This document shows, piece after piece, positions 25,968 to 37,193 of a stretch of 56,584 bases of DNA. The position numbers were made by a program, and so were the translations under genes. Location of the stretch: positions 1 through 56,584 of the forward strand of contig NZ_CAFI01000156.1 in assembly GCF_000239775.1 (NCBI RefSeq). The letters run 5' to 3'. Origin of the DNA: Bradyrhizobium sp. ORS 375. GTDB lineage: Bacteria; Pseudomonadota; Alphaproteobacteria; Rhizobiales; Xanthobacteraceae. How positions within the stretch are numbered: the first letter of the stretch is position 1; each line of letters opens with the position of its first letter. Below the pieces are notes generated by a model that saw only the letters and a program-made list of their open reading frames with translations, did not search any database and was not told the DNA's origin.

Positions 25968-26687
25968 ATGCCCATGCGAATCGTGCACCCTGCCCCCTCC
26001 CTGGTCGACCAGGTCGTCGAAGCGATCACTGACGAGATCGTCAGCGGCGTGCTGACGTCCGGCTCGCGACTGATTCAGGATGATCTCGCGCGGGCCTACG
26101 GCGTGTCGCGACAACCGGTTCAACAGGCGCTGATCCTGCTGCGCGGCTGCGGCCTGGTGCAGAGCGCGCCAGGACGCGGCCTCATCGTGGCGCCGCTCGA
26201 CCCGGCCTTCGTCCGTGACCTGTACGAGATGCGCGCCGTGCTGGAAGGCCTGGCGGCTCGGCTCGCGGCCGAGCGAGCCAGCGAACGCGCCGCGCATGAA
26301 GGCCCGGCCTATATCGCTGCCGGCCATGAGGCGGTCAAAAGCGGCCTGGTCAGCCGCAAAATCGAGAGTGACATCGCCTTCCACCGCTTCCTGAGCGGCC
26401 TCTCAGGCAACACGCTGATCGACGAGACGATGGCGCCGCATTGGCCGTACCTGAAGCGGGTGATGTCCGACGTGCTGCAGAAGGAGCAGAGCATGTCCCG
26501 GACGGTCTGGGACGAGCATGAGGACATTCTCGCAGCCATTATCGAGGGGCGCAGCGCCGAGGCCGAGCGGCTGAGCCGCGATCACATTGCGCGCGCGGCG
26601 GCAGTCTTCATCCATCATCTGGAAGCGCAGCAGGGCGACAGGCCGAAGCAGCGGCGCACGCTCGCTGGACGAAAGACGACGCTATGA
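25968..26687 (+). CDS. GntR-family regulator with FCD ligand domain (first of a tandem pair)
   Basis: The 239-residue protein (start taken at 25968, MPMRIVHPAP; the earlier ATG at 25926 is also possible) has a winged HTH at about residues 15-75. It includes LIQDDLARAYGVSRQPVQQAL and RGLIVAPLD. An all-helical FCD domain follows, whose metal-binding His/Asp can be seen in DIAFHRFLSG and EHEDILAAI. Such regulators sense small organic acids. It is divergent from the copper-chaperone/PQQ-dehydrogenase genes and 43 bases before a close paralogue, so it may control either direction. Confidence 0.87.
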   Translation: MPMRIVHPAPSLVDQVVEAITDEIVSGVLTSGSRLIQDDLARAYGVSRQPVQQALILLRGCGLVQSAPGRGLIVAPLDPAFVRDLYEMRAVLEGLAARLAAERASERAAHEGPAYIAAGHEAVKSGLVSRKIESDIAFHRFLSGLSGNTLIDETMAPHWPYLKRVMSDVLQKEQSMSRTVWDEHEDILAAIIEGRSAEAERLSRDHIARAAAVFIHHLEAQQGDRPKQRRTLAGRKTTL

Positions 26688-26730
26688 CGGATCGGACACG
26701 CGACATTCCCGATCTGACGCAGGAGGTCGC

Positions 26731-27417
26731 GTGCCGCCGCTGAAGGCCCAGCCGAACCTGACCGAGCGCGTCTACCAGCGCATCCTCTCCGACATCGTCG
26801 GCGGCGAGTTGCCGGAGTCCGCGCGGTTGATCCAGGACGATCTGGCGCGCGACCTCGGCGTCTCGCGTCAGCCGGTCCAGCAGGCACTGCTGCTGTTGCG
26901 CAACCAGGGATTCGTGCGCGACGCGCCGGGCCGCGGGCTCGAGGTCGCGCCGATCGACACCGACTTCATCCGCAATCTCTATGAAATCCGTGCCGTCGCC
27001 GAAGGCCTCGCCTGCGGACTCGCAGCGACCCGCGGCGCCGAGCGCGCGGCCGAGGAAGGTCCCAGGCTGATCGCGGAAGGCCGCCGTGCGGAGCGCGAGC
27101 ACTCTGTCGAGAAGCTGATCGAGGCGGATGTGAAGTTTCACGAGTTCCTCTACGAGATCTCGGGCAACTCGGTGATCCAGGACACGACCCAGCCGCATTG
27201 GCTGCATCTGCGCCGGCTGATGGGCGAGGTGCTGATGCGCGACGAGACGCCGCGGCGGATCTGGGATCAGCACGAGGACATCCTCAACGCGGTGATCTCG
27301 GGCGACGCGCACAAGGCCGAGGACCTCGCCCGCCAGCACATCACGCGAACCGCCACGGTGTTGCTGGCGCGGCTGTCGAAGCAGCGCGACCGCGTGCCAG
27401 TCGCAACGCCGTCCTGA
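26731..27417 (+). CDS. GntR-family regulator with FCD domain (second of a tandem pair)
   Basis: The GTG at 26731 is chosen for its perfect AGGAGG (26721-26726), giving 228 residues. The protein parallels its neighbour throughout: LIQDDLARDLGVSRQPVQQAL against LIQDDLARAYGVSRQPVQQAL, and APGRGLEVAPIDTDFIRNLYEIRAVAEGLA against the matching stretch. The FCD metal residues are in DVKFHEFLYE and QHEDILNAV. The pair is clearly a tandem duplication that has diverged. They may bind the same or overlapping operators with different ligands, which is inference. Confidence 0.87.
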   Translation: MPPLKAQPNLTERVYQRILSDIVGGELPESARLIQDDLARDLGVSRQPVQQALLLLRNQGFVRDAPGRGLEVAPIDTDFIRNLYEIRAVAEGLACGLAATRGAERAAEEGPRLIAEGRRAEREHSVEKLIEADVKFHEFLYEISGNSVIQDTTQPHWLHLRRLMGEVLMRDETPRRIWDQHEDILNAVISGDAHKAEDLARQHITRTATVLLARLSKQRDRVPVATPS

Positions 27418-27553
27418 CGCACTCCGCCGCGCCGGCGATCAGGAACTTCGCTGTCCGGTCGAACGTTCTGGCTAAAGCGAGATCTTCATCTCCAGATCTT
27501 GGATCTTCAAGGAGCGTCGGCAGCCGCCCACGCCAGCCGACGGATCATCCGAC

Positions 27554-28414
27554 GTGAGCAGCAAGGCAACCGCACCGACGTTCAGCCCCGCCGCTGACAT
27601 CGAGGGCGTCTCGGACCAGCAACGGCAGGAGATCAAGGCGCAGAGCCGGCCCAACGCGGCGCTGATCCACGAGACCATTCGCGCCGAAGGCGAGAGCGAG
27701 CTCGAGCGGCGCTGGTGGGCGATCTTGTTGTCGGGCCTCGCCGCGGGCCTGTCGATGAGCCTGTCGCTGATCGTCCAAGGCGAGTTTCACGCCTTCGTTT
27801 CCGACGAATCGGTGCGACGGCTGTTCGCGCCGCTCGGCTACACCGCAGGCTTTCTCGTCGTGGTGCTCGGCCGGCAGCAGCTGTTCACCGAGAACACGCT
27901 GACGCCGATCCTGCCGCTGCTGCATCATCGCGATCTGAAGACGCTCGGCCAGGTCGCCCGGTTGTGGGGTCTCGTGCTGACAGCCAATGTCGTGGGGACG
28001 TGGGCTGCGGCCGCTGCGCTGGCTCATACCGACGTATTCGAACCGCGGATCATCGACGCCTTCACCGAGATCAGCCGCCACACGATCGACGGGCCGTTCT
28101 CAACCACCTTCATGCGCGCCATCTTCGCCGGCTGGCTGATCGCGCTGATGGCTTGGCTGTTGCCGGCGATCCGCAGCGCCCGCCCACACATCGTCATCAT
28201 CATGACCTATCTGGTCGCGCTGGGACAATTCGCGCACATCGTAGCCGGATCGGTCGAGTGCGCCTTTCTCGTGCTGAAGGGCGAGGCCTCGCTGGCCGAC
28301 TATGTCGGCGTCTTTTTCGTCCCGACCCTGCTCGGCAATGTCGTCGGCGGAACGACCCTGGTGGCTCTCCTCAACTACGGCCAGGTCGCAGCCGAACTGG
28401 ATCAGGATTCCTGA
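27554..28414 (+). CDS. formate/nitrite transporter (FNT) family channel
   Basis: The 286-residue protein has a hydrophilic N-terminal tail (about 55 residues) and then six hydrophobic helices in the FNT arrangement. These include SGLAAGLSMSLSLIVQGEF, FLVVVLGRQQLFTENTLTP, a central ANVVGTWAAAAAL, and FAGWLIALMAWLL. The long cytoplasmic N-terminus resembles the YfdC branch more than FocA. The start is a GTG at 27554. It follows the two GntR genes on the same strand (136-base gap) and ends 11 bases from convergent hupT. Formate or a similar small anion is the likely substrate. Confidence 0.85.
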   Translation: MSSKATAPTFSPAADIEGVSDQQRQEIKAQSRPNAALIHETIRAEGESELERRWWAILLSGLAAGLSMSLSLIVQGEFHAFVSDESVRRLFAPLGYTAGFLVVVLGRQQLFTENTLTPILPLLHHRDLKTLGQVARLWGLVLTANVVGTWAAAAALAHTDVFEPRIIDAFTEISRHTIDGPFSTTFMRAIFAGWLIALMAWLLPAIRSARPHIVIIMTYLVALGQFAHIVAGSVECAFLVLKGEASLADYVGVFFVPTLLGNVVGGTTLVALLNYGQVAAELDQDS

Positions 28415-28425
28415 CGACCAGCGCC

Positions 28426-29764
28426 TCAGGCCGCAGGCAGCGCGAATGAGAACGTGGCGCCCCCCTGGGGTTCGTTGCTCACGACCAGCTCGCCGCCATG
28501 CTCGCGGACGATGCCGTAGCTGATCCAGAGCCCGAGCCCCGTCCCCTCCCCGACGCGCTTGGTCGTGAAGAACGGCTCGAAGATGTGGCTGAGATGGTCC
28601 TTGTCGATGCCCGGACCATTGTCGGTGATCCGGAACGCAATCTCGCTGCCCTGACGCGAGGCCGCGACGACGAGACGCGGCAGCTCGGTCGATCGCATCG
28701 CATCGATCGCATTCTCGACCAGATTGACGATCACCTGATGCAGCTGGCCCTCATTGCCGGAGATCCACAGATCCGGCTCGACCTCGATCTGGATATCGAC
28801 ACGATGCTGCTTGGTGCGGCCGGCCCACAGCACGGCCGTGTTGATCAGCCGCTCGATGTTGACGCGCTCGACCTCGCCGAGCTTGGAGAACGACAGGCGC
28901 CGCAGGTTCTTGACGATCTCGCTGATCCGCACCGCGCCCTCCAGCGTGCCTTCGATCAGCGGTCCGAAATCCTCCAGGATGGCGTCGATGCGCAGGTCGT
29001 TGCGCAAGGCGGCGGCCTCGTCGGAGAGCGGCTGCTCGTGGACCGCGTCGAGGTAGCCGACCAGCGCGGTCCGGTAGCGCATCAAGGTGTGAACGTTGCC
29101 GTAGACAAAGCTGATCGGATTGTTGAGCTCGTGCGCGACGCCGGCGACGAGGCGGCCGAGGCTCGCCATCTTCTCCTGCTCGACGAGCTGCCGCTGCGCC
29201 CGCTGCAGCTCCTGATGCGCCTTGTGCAGCGCCTCGTAGGCGCGACGCAGCTCGCCGATCGGACGGCCTGTCAGCACCACACCGATAAACCGGCCGCGAT
29301 GATCGTGGCGCGGCGAGCTGTTGATCGCGAACAGGTCGGAGCTGACCCCATCCGCGACAAATCGCAGCTCGCCATCGACCACCTCGGCGCTGCTGCGCGG
29401 CTTCAGGAGCGCCGCGAGTTTGCTGCGGTGATCGAGGTCGATCATCTCGGCGAGGTTGCGTCCGGCGATCTCGTCAAGGGTGCGGCCAGACGTCCGCTGG
29501 AACGCCGAGTTGGCCTGCTGCACGTGCCCCCGCGCGTCGCAGACGACGAGAATGTCAGAGACCGACTCGATGACATTGGTGACGAAGGCCTGGGCCTCCT
29601 CGAGCTCCGCATTCTTGTGCTCGAGGTCAACCTCGTAGCGCAGCAGGTCGGAATAGACCTCGTCCATCTTGCGGATCACTTCGATCCACACGCCCTCGCG
29701 CTCGCTGTCGAACTCCAGCGTGCTGCTGCTCGCGATCAGCTTCAGCAGCGTGTCGGCGCCGGAT

Positions 29765-29790
<26 letters not shown>
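28426..29790 (-). CDS. hupT: hydrogenase-regulating histidine kinase HupT
   Basis: The 454-residue soluble kinase has a PAS domain (about 65-180), a coiled linker, and H-box GVAHELNNPISFVYGN (His220). The ATPase boxes are NLVENAIDAM, DNGPGIDKDHLSHIFEPF and GTGLGLWISYG. It has no membrane helix, as expected for the cytoplasmic kinase that listens to the H2 sensor HupUV. Its start lies inside the end of hoxA (26-base overlap). In the known circuit, HupT phosphorylates HoxA/HupR without H2 and so switches it off. Here the gene sits far from hupUV, at the other end of the island. Confidence 0.9.
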
Positions 29791-31222
<1,432 letters not shown>

Positions 31223-31225
31223 GTC

Positions 31226-32266
31226 TCAGCAGATCCGCGGCAGCTGCTCGCCCGACAACCAGTCGACAATGCGGCCGCCGCCGAAGCTCGTCGCCATCTG
31301 GACGAAGCGATGGTCATCGGCCACGGCTTCGCCGATGTCGGCTGCGTCGCGTCCGAGCGGATGCGCCTTCATCACAGCGAGCACGGCTGCCGCTGCTTCG
31401 GGGGCGACCACCGCAACCAGCTTGCCTTCGTTGGCGACGTGCAGCGGATCGAGCCCGAGCAGTTCGCAGGCCGCGGCGACCGCCGGTTTCACCGGAATGG
31501 CCTCTTCCTGCAGCCGGAAACCGAGATTGGACTGCTGGGCGATCTCGTTCATCGTCGCCGCGAGCCCGCCGCGCGTCGGATCGCGCATCAGCCGGATACC
31601 CTGGCCGCCAGCCGCGACCATGGCGGCGACCAGACCGTGCAGCGACGCCGAGTCGGAGACGATCTCCGTGTCGAAGGTCAGGTTCTGTCGCTTCGACATG
31701 ATGGCCACGCCGTGGTCGCCGAGGCTGCCGGACAGCAGCACGCGATCACCCGGGCGAGCCTTGTCGGCGGAGAGGTCAAGACCTTCAGGAAGCACACCGA
31801 CGCCCGCGGTGGAGATGAAGACGCCGTCGGCCTTGCCACGCTCCACCACCTTGGTATCGCCGGTAATGATCGCAATGCCAGCTTCACGTGCGGCCTTGCC
31901 CATCGCGTCGGCGATCAGCCTCAGATCGGCGAAGCGGAAGCCTTCCTCGATGATGAAGCTCGCCGACAGATACAGCGGTCTCGCGCCGGCCATGGCGATG
32001 TCGTTGACCGTGCCGTGCACCGCGAGAGAGCCGATATTGCCGCCAGGAAAGAACAAGGGCGACACGACATAGCCGTCGGTCGTCATTACCATGCGGCCGG
32101 CGGCGACGTCGAACGCCGACTGGTCGTTGCCGCGCGCCAGCCATTCGTTGCCGAACGCCTCGTGGAACAGGCCCGAAATCAGCTGCGCCATCGCGCGGCC
32201 GCCGGCGCCGTGCGAGAGGTCGACACAGCCGTTCTTCAGGTCGAGCCGACGCTGATGCATGCTCAT
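31226..32266 (-). CDS. hypE: hydrogenase maturation protein HypE
   Basis: The 346-residue PurM/AIR-synthase-like enzyme ends in the invariant PRIC. That C-terminal Cys carries the carbamoyl group and is dehydrated to thiocyanate for the iron cyanide ligands. The N-terminal LSHGAGGRAM and the ATP-site stretch GDTKVVERGKADGVFI fit the family. The ATG at 32266 overlaps the hypD stop by four bases. It works with HypF and then with HypC-HypD. Confidence 0.96.
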   Translation of the reverse strand: MSMHQRRLDLKNGCVDLSHGAGGRAMAQLISGLFHEAFGNEWLARGNDQSAFDVAAGRMVMTTDGYVVSPLFFPGGNIGSLAVHGTVNDIAMAGARPLYLSASFIIEEGFRFADLRLIADAMGKAAREAGIAIITGDTKVVERGKADGVFISTAGVGVLPEGLDLSADKARPGDRVLLSGSLGDHGVAIMSKRQNLTFDTEIVSDSASLHGLVAAMVAAGGQGIRLMRDPTRGGLAATMNEIAQQSNLGFRLQEEAIPVKPAVAAACELLGLDPLHVANEGKLVAVVAPEAAAAVLAVMKAHPLGRDAADIGEAVADDHRFVQMATSFGGGRIVDWLSGEQLPRIC

Positions 32267-33390
32267 GAGGCGAGCCTCCGCTGATGGTCGCGAAAGCGGC
32301 CATAGGTCCAATGCGCCGCGCAGGCGCCTTCCGACGACACCATGCAGGAGCCGATCGGCGTCTCCGGCGTGCAGGCGGTGCCGAACAGCTTGCAATCCAC
32401 CGGCTTCTTCAGTCCACGCAGAATAGCGGGACATTCGCAGGCCGGATTGTCGGCAACGACGAGCTCCGCCATCGCGAACCGGAGTTCTGCATCGAGATGC
32501 GCGAACGCCGGCCGCAGCTTCAAGGCGCTCGCTGGGATGCTGCCGAGGCCGCGCCACTCGAACTGGTCGCGCAGCTCGAAGATCTCGGCCACTTCCCTGA
32601 TCGCGCGCTGGTTGCCGCTGCCGTTGACGGCGCGGCGATACTGGTTCTCGACCTCGTGGCGGCCGTCATTGACCTGCTCGATCAGCATCAGGATCGCCTG
32701 CATCATGTCGAGCGGCTCGAAGCCGGCGATCACGACCGGCTTGCCATCGTCACGCGCAAACGGCGCATAGGGCTCGGTGCCGATCACGGTCGAGACGTGG
32801 GCGGGACCGACGAAGCCGTCGATCTCGATCGGGGTATCGCTGTCGAGAATCGCGCGCATCGCCGGGGGCGTCAGCACGTGGTTGCAGAATACGCTGAAGT
32901 TTGCGAGCTGCTTTTTCTCTGCCGCGCGGATCATCACCGCGGTGGGCGGAGTTGTGGTCTCGAAGCCGATGGCGAAGAACACGACTTCGCGGCCCGGATT
33001 CTGCTCCGCCAGCGCAATCGCATCCAGGGTCGAATAGACCATGCGGATGTCGGCGCCGCGCGCCTTGGCCCTCAGCAGCGAGGAGCCGCGCGAGCCCGGG
33101 ACGCGCATCAGGTCGCCATAAACGCACAGGATGATTTCGGGCCGCTCGGCCAGCGCGATCGCCATGTCGATGCGCCCGGCCGGCAGCACACAGACCGGAC
33201 AGCCGGGGCCATGGATCATGCGCACGTTGTCCGGCAGCATGTCCTCGAGGCCATAGCGCGCGATCGCATGGGTGTGGCCGCCGCAGAACTCCATGAAGCG
33301 GTAGGCCCGCGCAGGATCCGCCTTGGCGCGGATGGCACGGGCGAGGCCGACGGCCAGCTCCTTGTCGCGAAACTCGTCGGCGTATTTCAT
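32263..33390 (-). CDS. hypD: hydrogenase maturation protein HypD
   Basis: The 375-residue scaffold protein assembles the Fe(CN)2CO unit. The key Cys motifs are present: FCGGHTHAI (Cys36), GPGCPVCVLP (Cys64 and Cys67) and a C-terminal Cys-rich [4Fe-4S] region (CECPAI, VDCKLFGTAC, GSCMVSSEGAC). It overlaps hypC and hypE by four bases each. Confidence 0.96.
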   Translation of the reverse strand: MKYADEFRDKELAVGLARAIRAKADPARAYRFMEFCGGHTHAIARYGLEDMLPDNVRMIHGPGCPVCVLPAGRIDMAIALAERPEIILCVYGDLMRVPGSRGSSLLRAKARGADIRMVYSTLDAIALAEQNPGREVVFFAIGFETTTPPTAVMIRAAEKKQLANFSVFCNHVLTPPAMRAILDSDTPIEIDGFVGPAHVSTVIGTEPYAPFARDDGKPVVIAGFEPLDMMQAILMLIEQVNDGRHEVENQYRRAVNGSGNQRAIREVAEIFELRDQFEWRGLGSIPASALKLRPAFAHLDAELRFAMAELVVADNPACECPAILRGLKKPVDCKLFGTACTPETPIGSCMVSSEGACAAHWTYGRFRDHQRRLAS

Positions 33391-33623
33391 GATGCCACCT
33401 CCGTTACCGCCGCGCCCATCTGCCGGAGCAGGTCGAGCGTCTCGCGCGCCTCCTCCGGATCGATCTTGGTCAGCGCATGGCCGACATGAAGAATGACGTA
33501 GTCGCCGACGGCGATCTCCTCGATCAGCGCGACCGAGACCTCCTTGCTGACGCCGTCGATCGACACGATCGCCATGTCGTCAGGCAGCAGCTTGATCACC
33601 TCGGCAGGAATGGCCAGGCACAT
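33387..33623 (-). CDS. hypC: hydrogenase maturation chaperone HypC
   Basis: The 78-residue chaperone starts MCLAIPAEV, with the essential Cys2 that binds the iron ligand set and the hydrogenase large-subunit precursor. HVGHALTKIDPEEA is the usual C-terminal family segment. The ATG overlaps the hypF stop by one base. A paralogue, hupF, lies in the structural operon. Confidence 0.95.
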   Translation of the reverse strand: MCLAIPAEVIKLLPDDMAIVSIDGVSKEVSVALIEEIAVGDYVILHVGHALTKIDPEEARETLDLLRQMGAAVTEVAS

Positions 33624-35881
33624 CAGACGATCCCTCCAGATTGCTTTTCTTGCTCGATCACTTGCAGACCCGCGACCCAGGCCTGCCCAAGGCTCAGGCC
33701 ACCATCATTGGGCGGCAGCCGCCGCGGCAGCCGCGCATCGACGCCGACGGCGCGACAGCCCCGCACGATCTGCTCCGACAAATGCGCGTTGAGGAAACAG
33801 CCGCCGCCCAGTACGACCGTGCTAAGAGCGGTCGCACGGGACGCTGCCGCGATCCAATCGACACAGGCGGCAGCCAGCGTGCCGTGAAACAGGCCTGCGG
33901 CCTCGACCGCGTCCAACTTGCTGTTGATCAGATGAGCAAGGAGCGGGCCCAGCGACAGCACGCGATCGACGATGGTCCAGCCGTGCTCCAAGACCGCGGG
34001 GGTGCGCACCAGCGCCTCGAGCTTCATCGCGGCTTCGCCTTCAAAGCTCTGTTTCGCGCAGACTCCAAGCAATCCCGCCACGGCATCGAACAGCCGCCCG
34101 GCGCTGCTGGTGACAGCAGCATCGGCGCGGCCGAGCAGCATCGGCAGATGGCACGCCTGCGGCTGGCCCGGGAAGCGCATGACGATCTCGTCATCGCGTC
34201 CGAGATCGTGCAGCACGGACGCCGCCATCCGCCACGGCTCGCGCGCGGCGCGGTCGCCGCCTGGCATCTTCAGCGGCGCCAGATGGCCGAGGCGTTGGAA
34301 ACTGGCACCGTCACACAACAGCAGCTCACCACCCCAGGCGCCGCCATCGCTGCCGTAACCGTAGCCGTCGAGCACCAGCGCAAGCGCAGGTGTCCGCAAG
34401 CCGCGCTCTGCGATCACGGACGCGGCATGCGCATGGTGATGCTGCACGGCGAATGTCGGCAGACCGGACCCTTGCGCGTACCGCGTCGATGCCATGTCGG
34501 GATGCAGGTCGTGCGCGATCGCCACCGGCGTGACGTCGAGGATGGAGGTGAGATGGGCGATCGTCTCCTCGAAGAAGCGCACCGCCGCCGCAGTGTCGAG
34601 ATCGCCGAGATGCTGCGACACGAACGCCTCGTCGCCGCGGATCACCGTCACCGTCGCCTTCAGCTGTGCCCCCACCGCAAGGAGGGGCGGCAGGACGCGG
34701 GGCAGCCGGATCGGCTCCGGAACATAGCCGCGTGCGCGGCGGATGAACCGCGGCGTCCCCGCTACCACGGCCACGACGGAATCGTCGGCGCGGATGACAA
34801 TGTCTCGGTCGTGCGTCACGATCAGATCCGCGATGCCAGCAAGATCGGCCAGTGCCTCGCGATTGTCGGTCAGCAGCGGCTCGCCGCTGGGATTGGCGCT
34901 GGTACAGACCAGCGCCCATGCAGTGCCGTCACCACAGGCTTTCAGCGCGTGAAAGATCAGATGATGCAGCGGCGCGACCGGCAGCATCACGCCGAGTTTG
35001 GCAAGGCCGGGCGCAATCGATGGCGCTAGGCACTGGCGCGAACGCACCAGAACGATCGGCCGCGCCACCTGCTCCAGCACCCTACGCTCGACGTCATCAA
35101 GCTCGGCAATCTCGGTCGCTGCATCGCCCGACGCCAGCATCACGGCAAATGGCTTGCCGTCGCGCTGCTTGCGTGCGCGCAGCCGCTGGACGGCGCGCTC
35201 GTCGCGCGCATCGCACAGCAGCTGATAGCCGCCGAGGCCCTTGATCGCGACGATCCCACCATCTGCCAGCGCCGCCGCGATGTCGCGGATCTCGTGGCTG
35301 AGACGCGGTCCGCAGTCCGGGCAGGAGATCGCCTCGGCATGGAAGCGCCGCCCACTCTGATCCTCATAGTCCACGCGACAGGCCCCGCACAACGGGAACC
35401 GCTTCATCGCCGTAGTCCGACGATCGTAAGGCAGGCGCTCGGCGATCGTGAACCGCGGACCGCAATGGGTGCAGTTGACGAAGGGATAGAGGTGGAAGCG
35501 GCTGTCGGGATCGAACAGCTCCGACAGACAGGCCGGACAGGTCGCGGCATCCGGCACGATGCGGGTGGTCACCCGGCCACCGACGCTCTCGCCGATGCGA
35601 AAATCCGCGCTGGCCTCGGTTGCGATCGTTTCGACGGCGATGTCGTCGATGCGGGCCAAGGGCGGCGCCTGCCGCGGCAGCGCCTCGACGAACGACACGA
35701 CGTTCTCGCCCTCGACCTCGATGACGACGCCATCAGCGTCGTTGACGACGAAGCCGCCGAGGCGGTGTCGCGTCGCGAGCCCATGCACATAGGGGCGGAA
35801 GCCGACGCCCTGCACGGCGCCGCGAACGCGGAGCCGGAGGCGCGTGCGATCCGCCGCCAATGTCGGGCCGGCCGTGCTCAT
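33623..35881 (-). CDS. hypF: carbamoyltransferase HypF
   Basis: The 752-residue protein makes the carbamoyl group that becomes cyanide. An acylphosphatase domain comes first ([19 protein letters not shown]), followed by two zinc fingers with eight Cys (115, 118, 137, 140, 165, 168, 187, 190). A YrdC-like domain follows ([16 protein letters not shown]), then a Kae1-like carbamoyltransferase with the HxH site in [10 protein letters not shown]. It has the full length of E. coli HypF and overlaps hypB and hypC. Confidence 0.96.
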   Translation of the reverse strand: MSTAGPTLAADRTRLRLRVRGAVQGVGFRPYVHGLATRHRLGGFVVNDADGVVIEVEGENVVSFVEALPRQAPPLARIDDIAVETIATEASADFRIGESVGGRVTTRIVPDAATCPACLSELFDPDSRFHLYPFVNCTHCGPRFTIAERLPYDRRTTAMKRFPLCGACRVDYEDQSGRRFHAEAISCPDCGPRLSHEIRDIAAALADGGIVAIKGLGGYQLLCDARDERAVQRLRARKQRDGKPFAVMLASGDAATEIAELDDVERRVLEQVARPIVLVRSRQCLAPSIAPGLAKLGVMLPVAPLHHLIFHALKACGDGTAWALVCTSANPSGEPLLTDNREALADLAGIADLIVTHDRDIVIRADDSVVAVVAGTPRFIRRARGYVPEPIRLPRVLPPLLAVGAQLKATVTVIRGDEAFVSQHLGDLDTAAAVRFFEETIAHLTSILDVTPVAIAHDLHPDMASTRYAQGSGLPTFAVQHHHAHAASVIAERGLRTPALALVLDGYGYGSDGGAWGGELLLCDGASFQRLGHLAPLKMPGGDRAAREPWRMAASVLHDLGRDDEIVMRFPGQPQACHLPMLLGRADAAVTSSAGRLFDAVAGLLGVCAKQSFEGEAAMKLEALVRTPAVLEHGWTIVDRVLSLGPLLAHLINSKLDAVEAAGLFHGTLAAACVDWIAAASRATALSTVVLGGGCFLNAHLSEQIVRGCRAVGVDARLPRRLPPNDGGLSLGQAWVAGLQVIEQEKQSGGIV

Positions 35882-36852
35882 CCCTGCACCGCGCCCAACG
35901 CGCTCGCTCGCATGCGGTCTGCCTGTTTGCGGATCCAGGCATAGAAGGCGGAGAAGCCTTCGCCGGTCTTGGCCGAGATCGTCAACACCTCAATTCTGGG
36001 ATTGACGCGGCGGGCATATTCGACCGTCTGCGCCAGATCGAAGTCGAGCACCGGCGCGAGATCGATCTTGTTGATCAGCATCAAGGCTGACGCCGCGAAC
36101 ATGTCGGGATATTTGAGCGGCTTGTCCTCGCCCTCGGTGGTCGAGAACACCACGATCTTGCAGGCCTCGCCGAGATCGAATGCGGCCGGGCAAACGAGAT
36201 TGCCGACATTCTCGATGAACAGGAGACCGCCGCGCAGCGACGGCAGCCGGCCATAGGCCTCGCCGACCATGGCCGCATCGAGATGGCAGCCCTTGCCAGT
36301 GTTGATCTGGATCGCCGGCACGCCCGTCGCGCGGATGCGCTCGGCATCGTTCGAGGTCTGCTGATCGCCCTCGATCACCGCAACCGGGCGGCTCTGCTTC
36401 AGATCGGAGACGGCGCGCACGAGCACCGATGTCTTGCCCGCGCCCGGGCTGGAGACGAAGTTGAAGGCCAGCACATCCTGCGCCGCGAAGCGCGCGCGGT
36501 TCTCCGCGGCGAGGCGGTTGTTCTTGCCGAGAATGTCGCGCTCGATCTGGATGATGCGCCCGCTCGACAGCCCGGCGATCTCCTGCCCCGCCGGATTGGC
36601 CGCGCAGTCGATGTGATCGGCAGTGCCATGGGCGTGATGGTGATCATGCGCATGATCACCGTGGTGATGGTGGTGGCCATGGTCATGGTCATGATCATGG
36701 TGGTGATGGCCGTGATGGTGATGATGCCCGGCATGATCATGTCCGTGATCATGTCCGTGGGCATGATGATGATCGTGATCACTGTGATCATGATGATGAT
36801 CGCCCGCTTCGATCGCGGATTTGCCGTCGCCGCAGCCGCACACCGTACACAT
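35878..36852 (-). CDS. hypB: nickel-inserting GTPase HypB with a long His-rich nickel-storage tract
   Basis: The 324-residue protein starts at the ATG overlapping the hypA stop; the frame upstream of it is hypA's shadow. It begins [10 protein letters not shown], then has about 37 His in roughly residues 19-81, mixed with Asp and Gly. The GTPase domain holds the P-loop SSPGAGKTS, the metal site TGKGCHLDA and NKIDLAP. HypB takes nickel to HypA and the large subunit. The His tract can also store nickel, as shown for the Bradyrhizobium protein. The DNA is correspondingly repetitive (36610-36800). Confidence 0.96.
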   Translation of the reverse strand: MCTVCGCGDGKSAIEAGDHHHDHSDHDHHHAHGHDHGHDHAGHHHHHGHHHHDHDHDHGHHHHHGDHAHDHHHAHGTADHIDCAANPAGQEIAGLSSGRIIQIERDILGKNNRLAAENRARFAAQDVLAFNFVSSPGAGKTSVLVRAVSDLKQSRPVAVIEGDQQTSNDAERIRATGVPAIQINTGKGCHLDAAMVGEAYGRLPSLRGGLLFIENVGNLVCPAAFDLGEACKIVVFSTTEGEDKPLKYPDMFAASALMLINKIDLAPVLDFDLAQTVEYARRVNPRIEVLTISAKTGEGFSAFYAWIRKQADRMRASALGAVQG

Positions 36853-37193
36853 CACTCGACCTCCAGCTCCTTGACCCGCATGTCCTCGCCGCCCGTCACC
36901 TGCAGCTGATGGCTGCCGCATTCGGGGCAGGCATCGTAGCGCTGGCTGATCTCGACGCTGCGCGAGCAGCCGAGACACCAGGCCGTGCCCTTCTGTTCGA
37001 TGATCTCGAGCGCCGCGCCGCGCGCAATCGTGTTGGTGGTGACCGCCTCGAAGCAGAACCGCAGCGCCTCCGGCGCGACATGGCTGAGCGCGCCGATTTC
37101 GAGCCACACCGTCTTCACCTTGGAGAACGTGCCCTTGCGCGCCTCGGCCTCGACGATCTCGACAATGCCCTCGCACAGCGCCATCTCATGCAT
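36852..37193 (-). CDS. hypA: nickel metallochaperone HypA
   Basis: The 113-residue protein begins MHEMALCEG, with His2 as nickel ligand. It has a structural zinc site from CLGC (Cys73, Cys76) and CPEC (Cys89, Cys92). It overlaps the end of hupK by eight bases and hypB by one base, in a fully overlapping assembly operon. Confidence 0.95.
   Translation of the reverse strand: MHEMALCEGIVEIVEAEARKGTFSKVKTVWLEIGALSHVAPEALRFCFEAVTTNTIARGAALEIIEQKGTAWCLGCSRSVEISQRYDACPECGSHQLQVTGGEDMRVKELEVE

Noticed and set aside
36600-36800. Repetitive catgatgat/ggtgat DNA that resembles a tandem repeat or CRISPR
   Set aside because: It encodes the His-rich tract of HypB; there are no regular spacers.
36853-37176. 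N-terminal extension of the hypB frame
   Set aside because: It lies wholly in hypA in another frame. HypB proteins start MCTVCGC.
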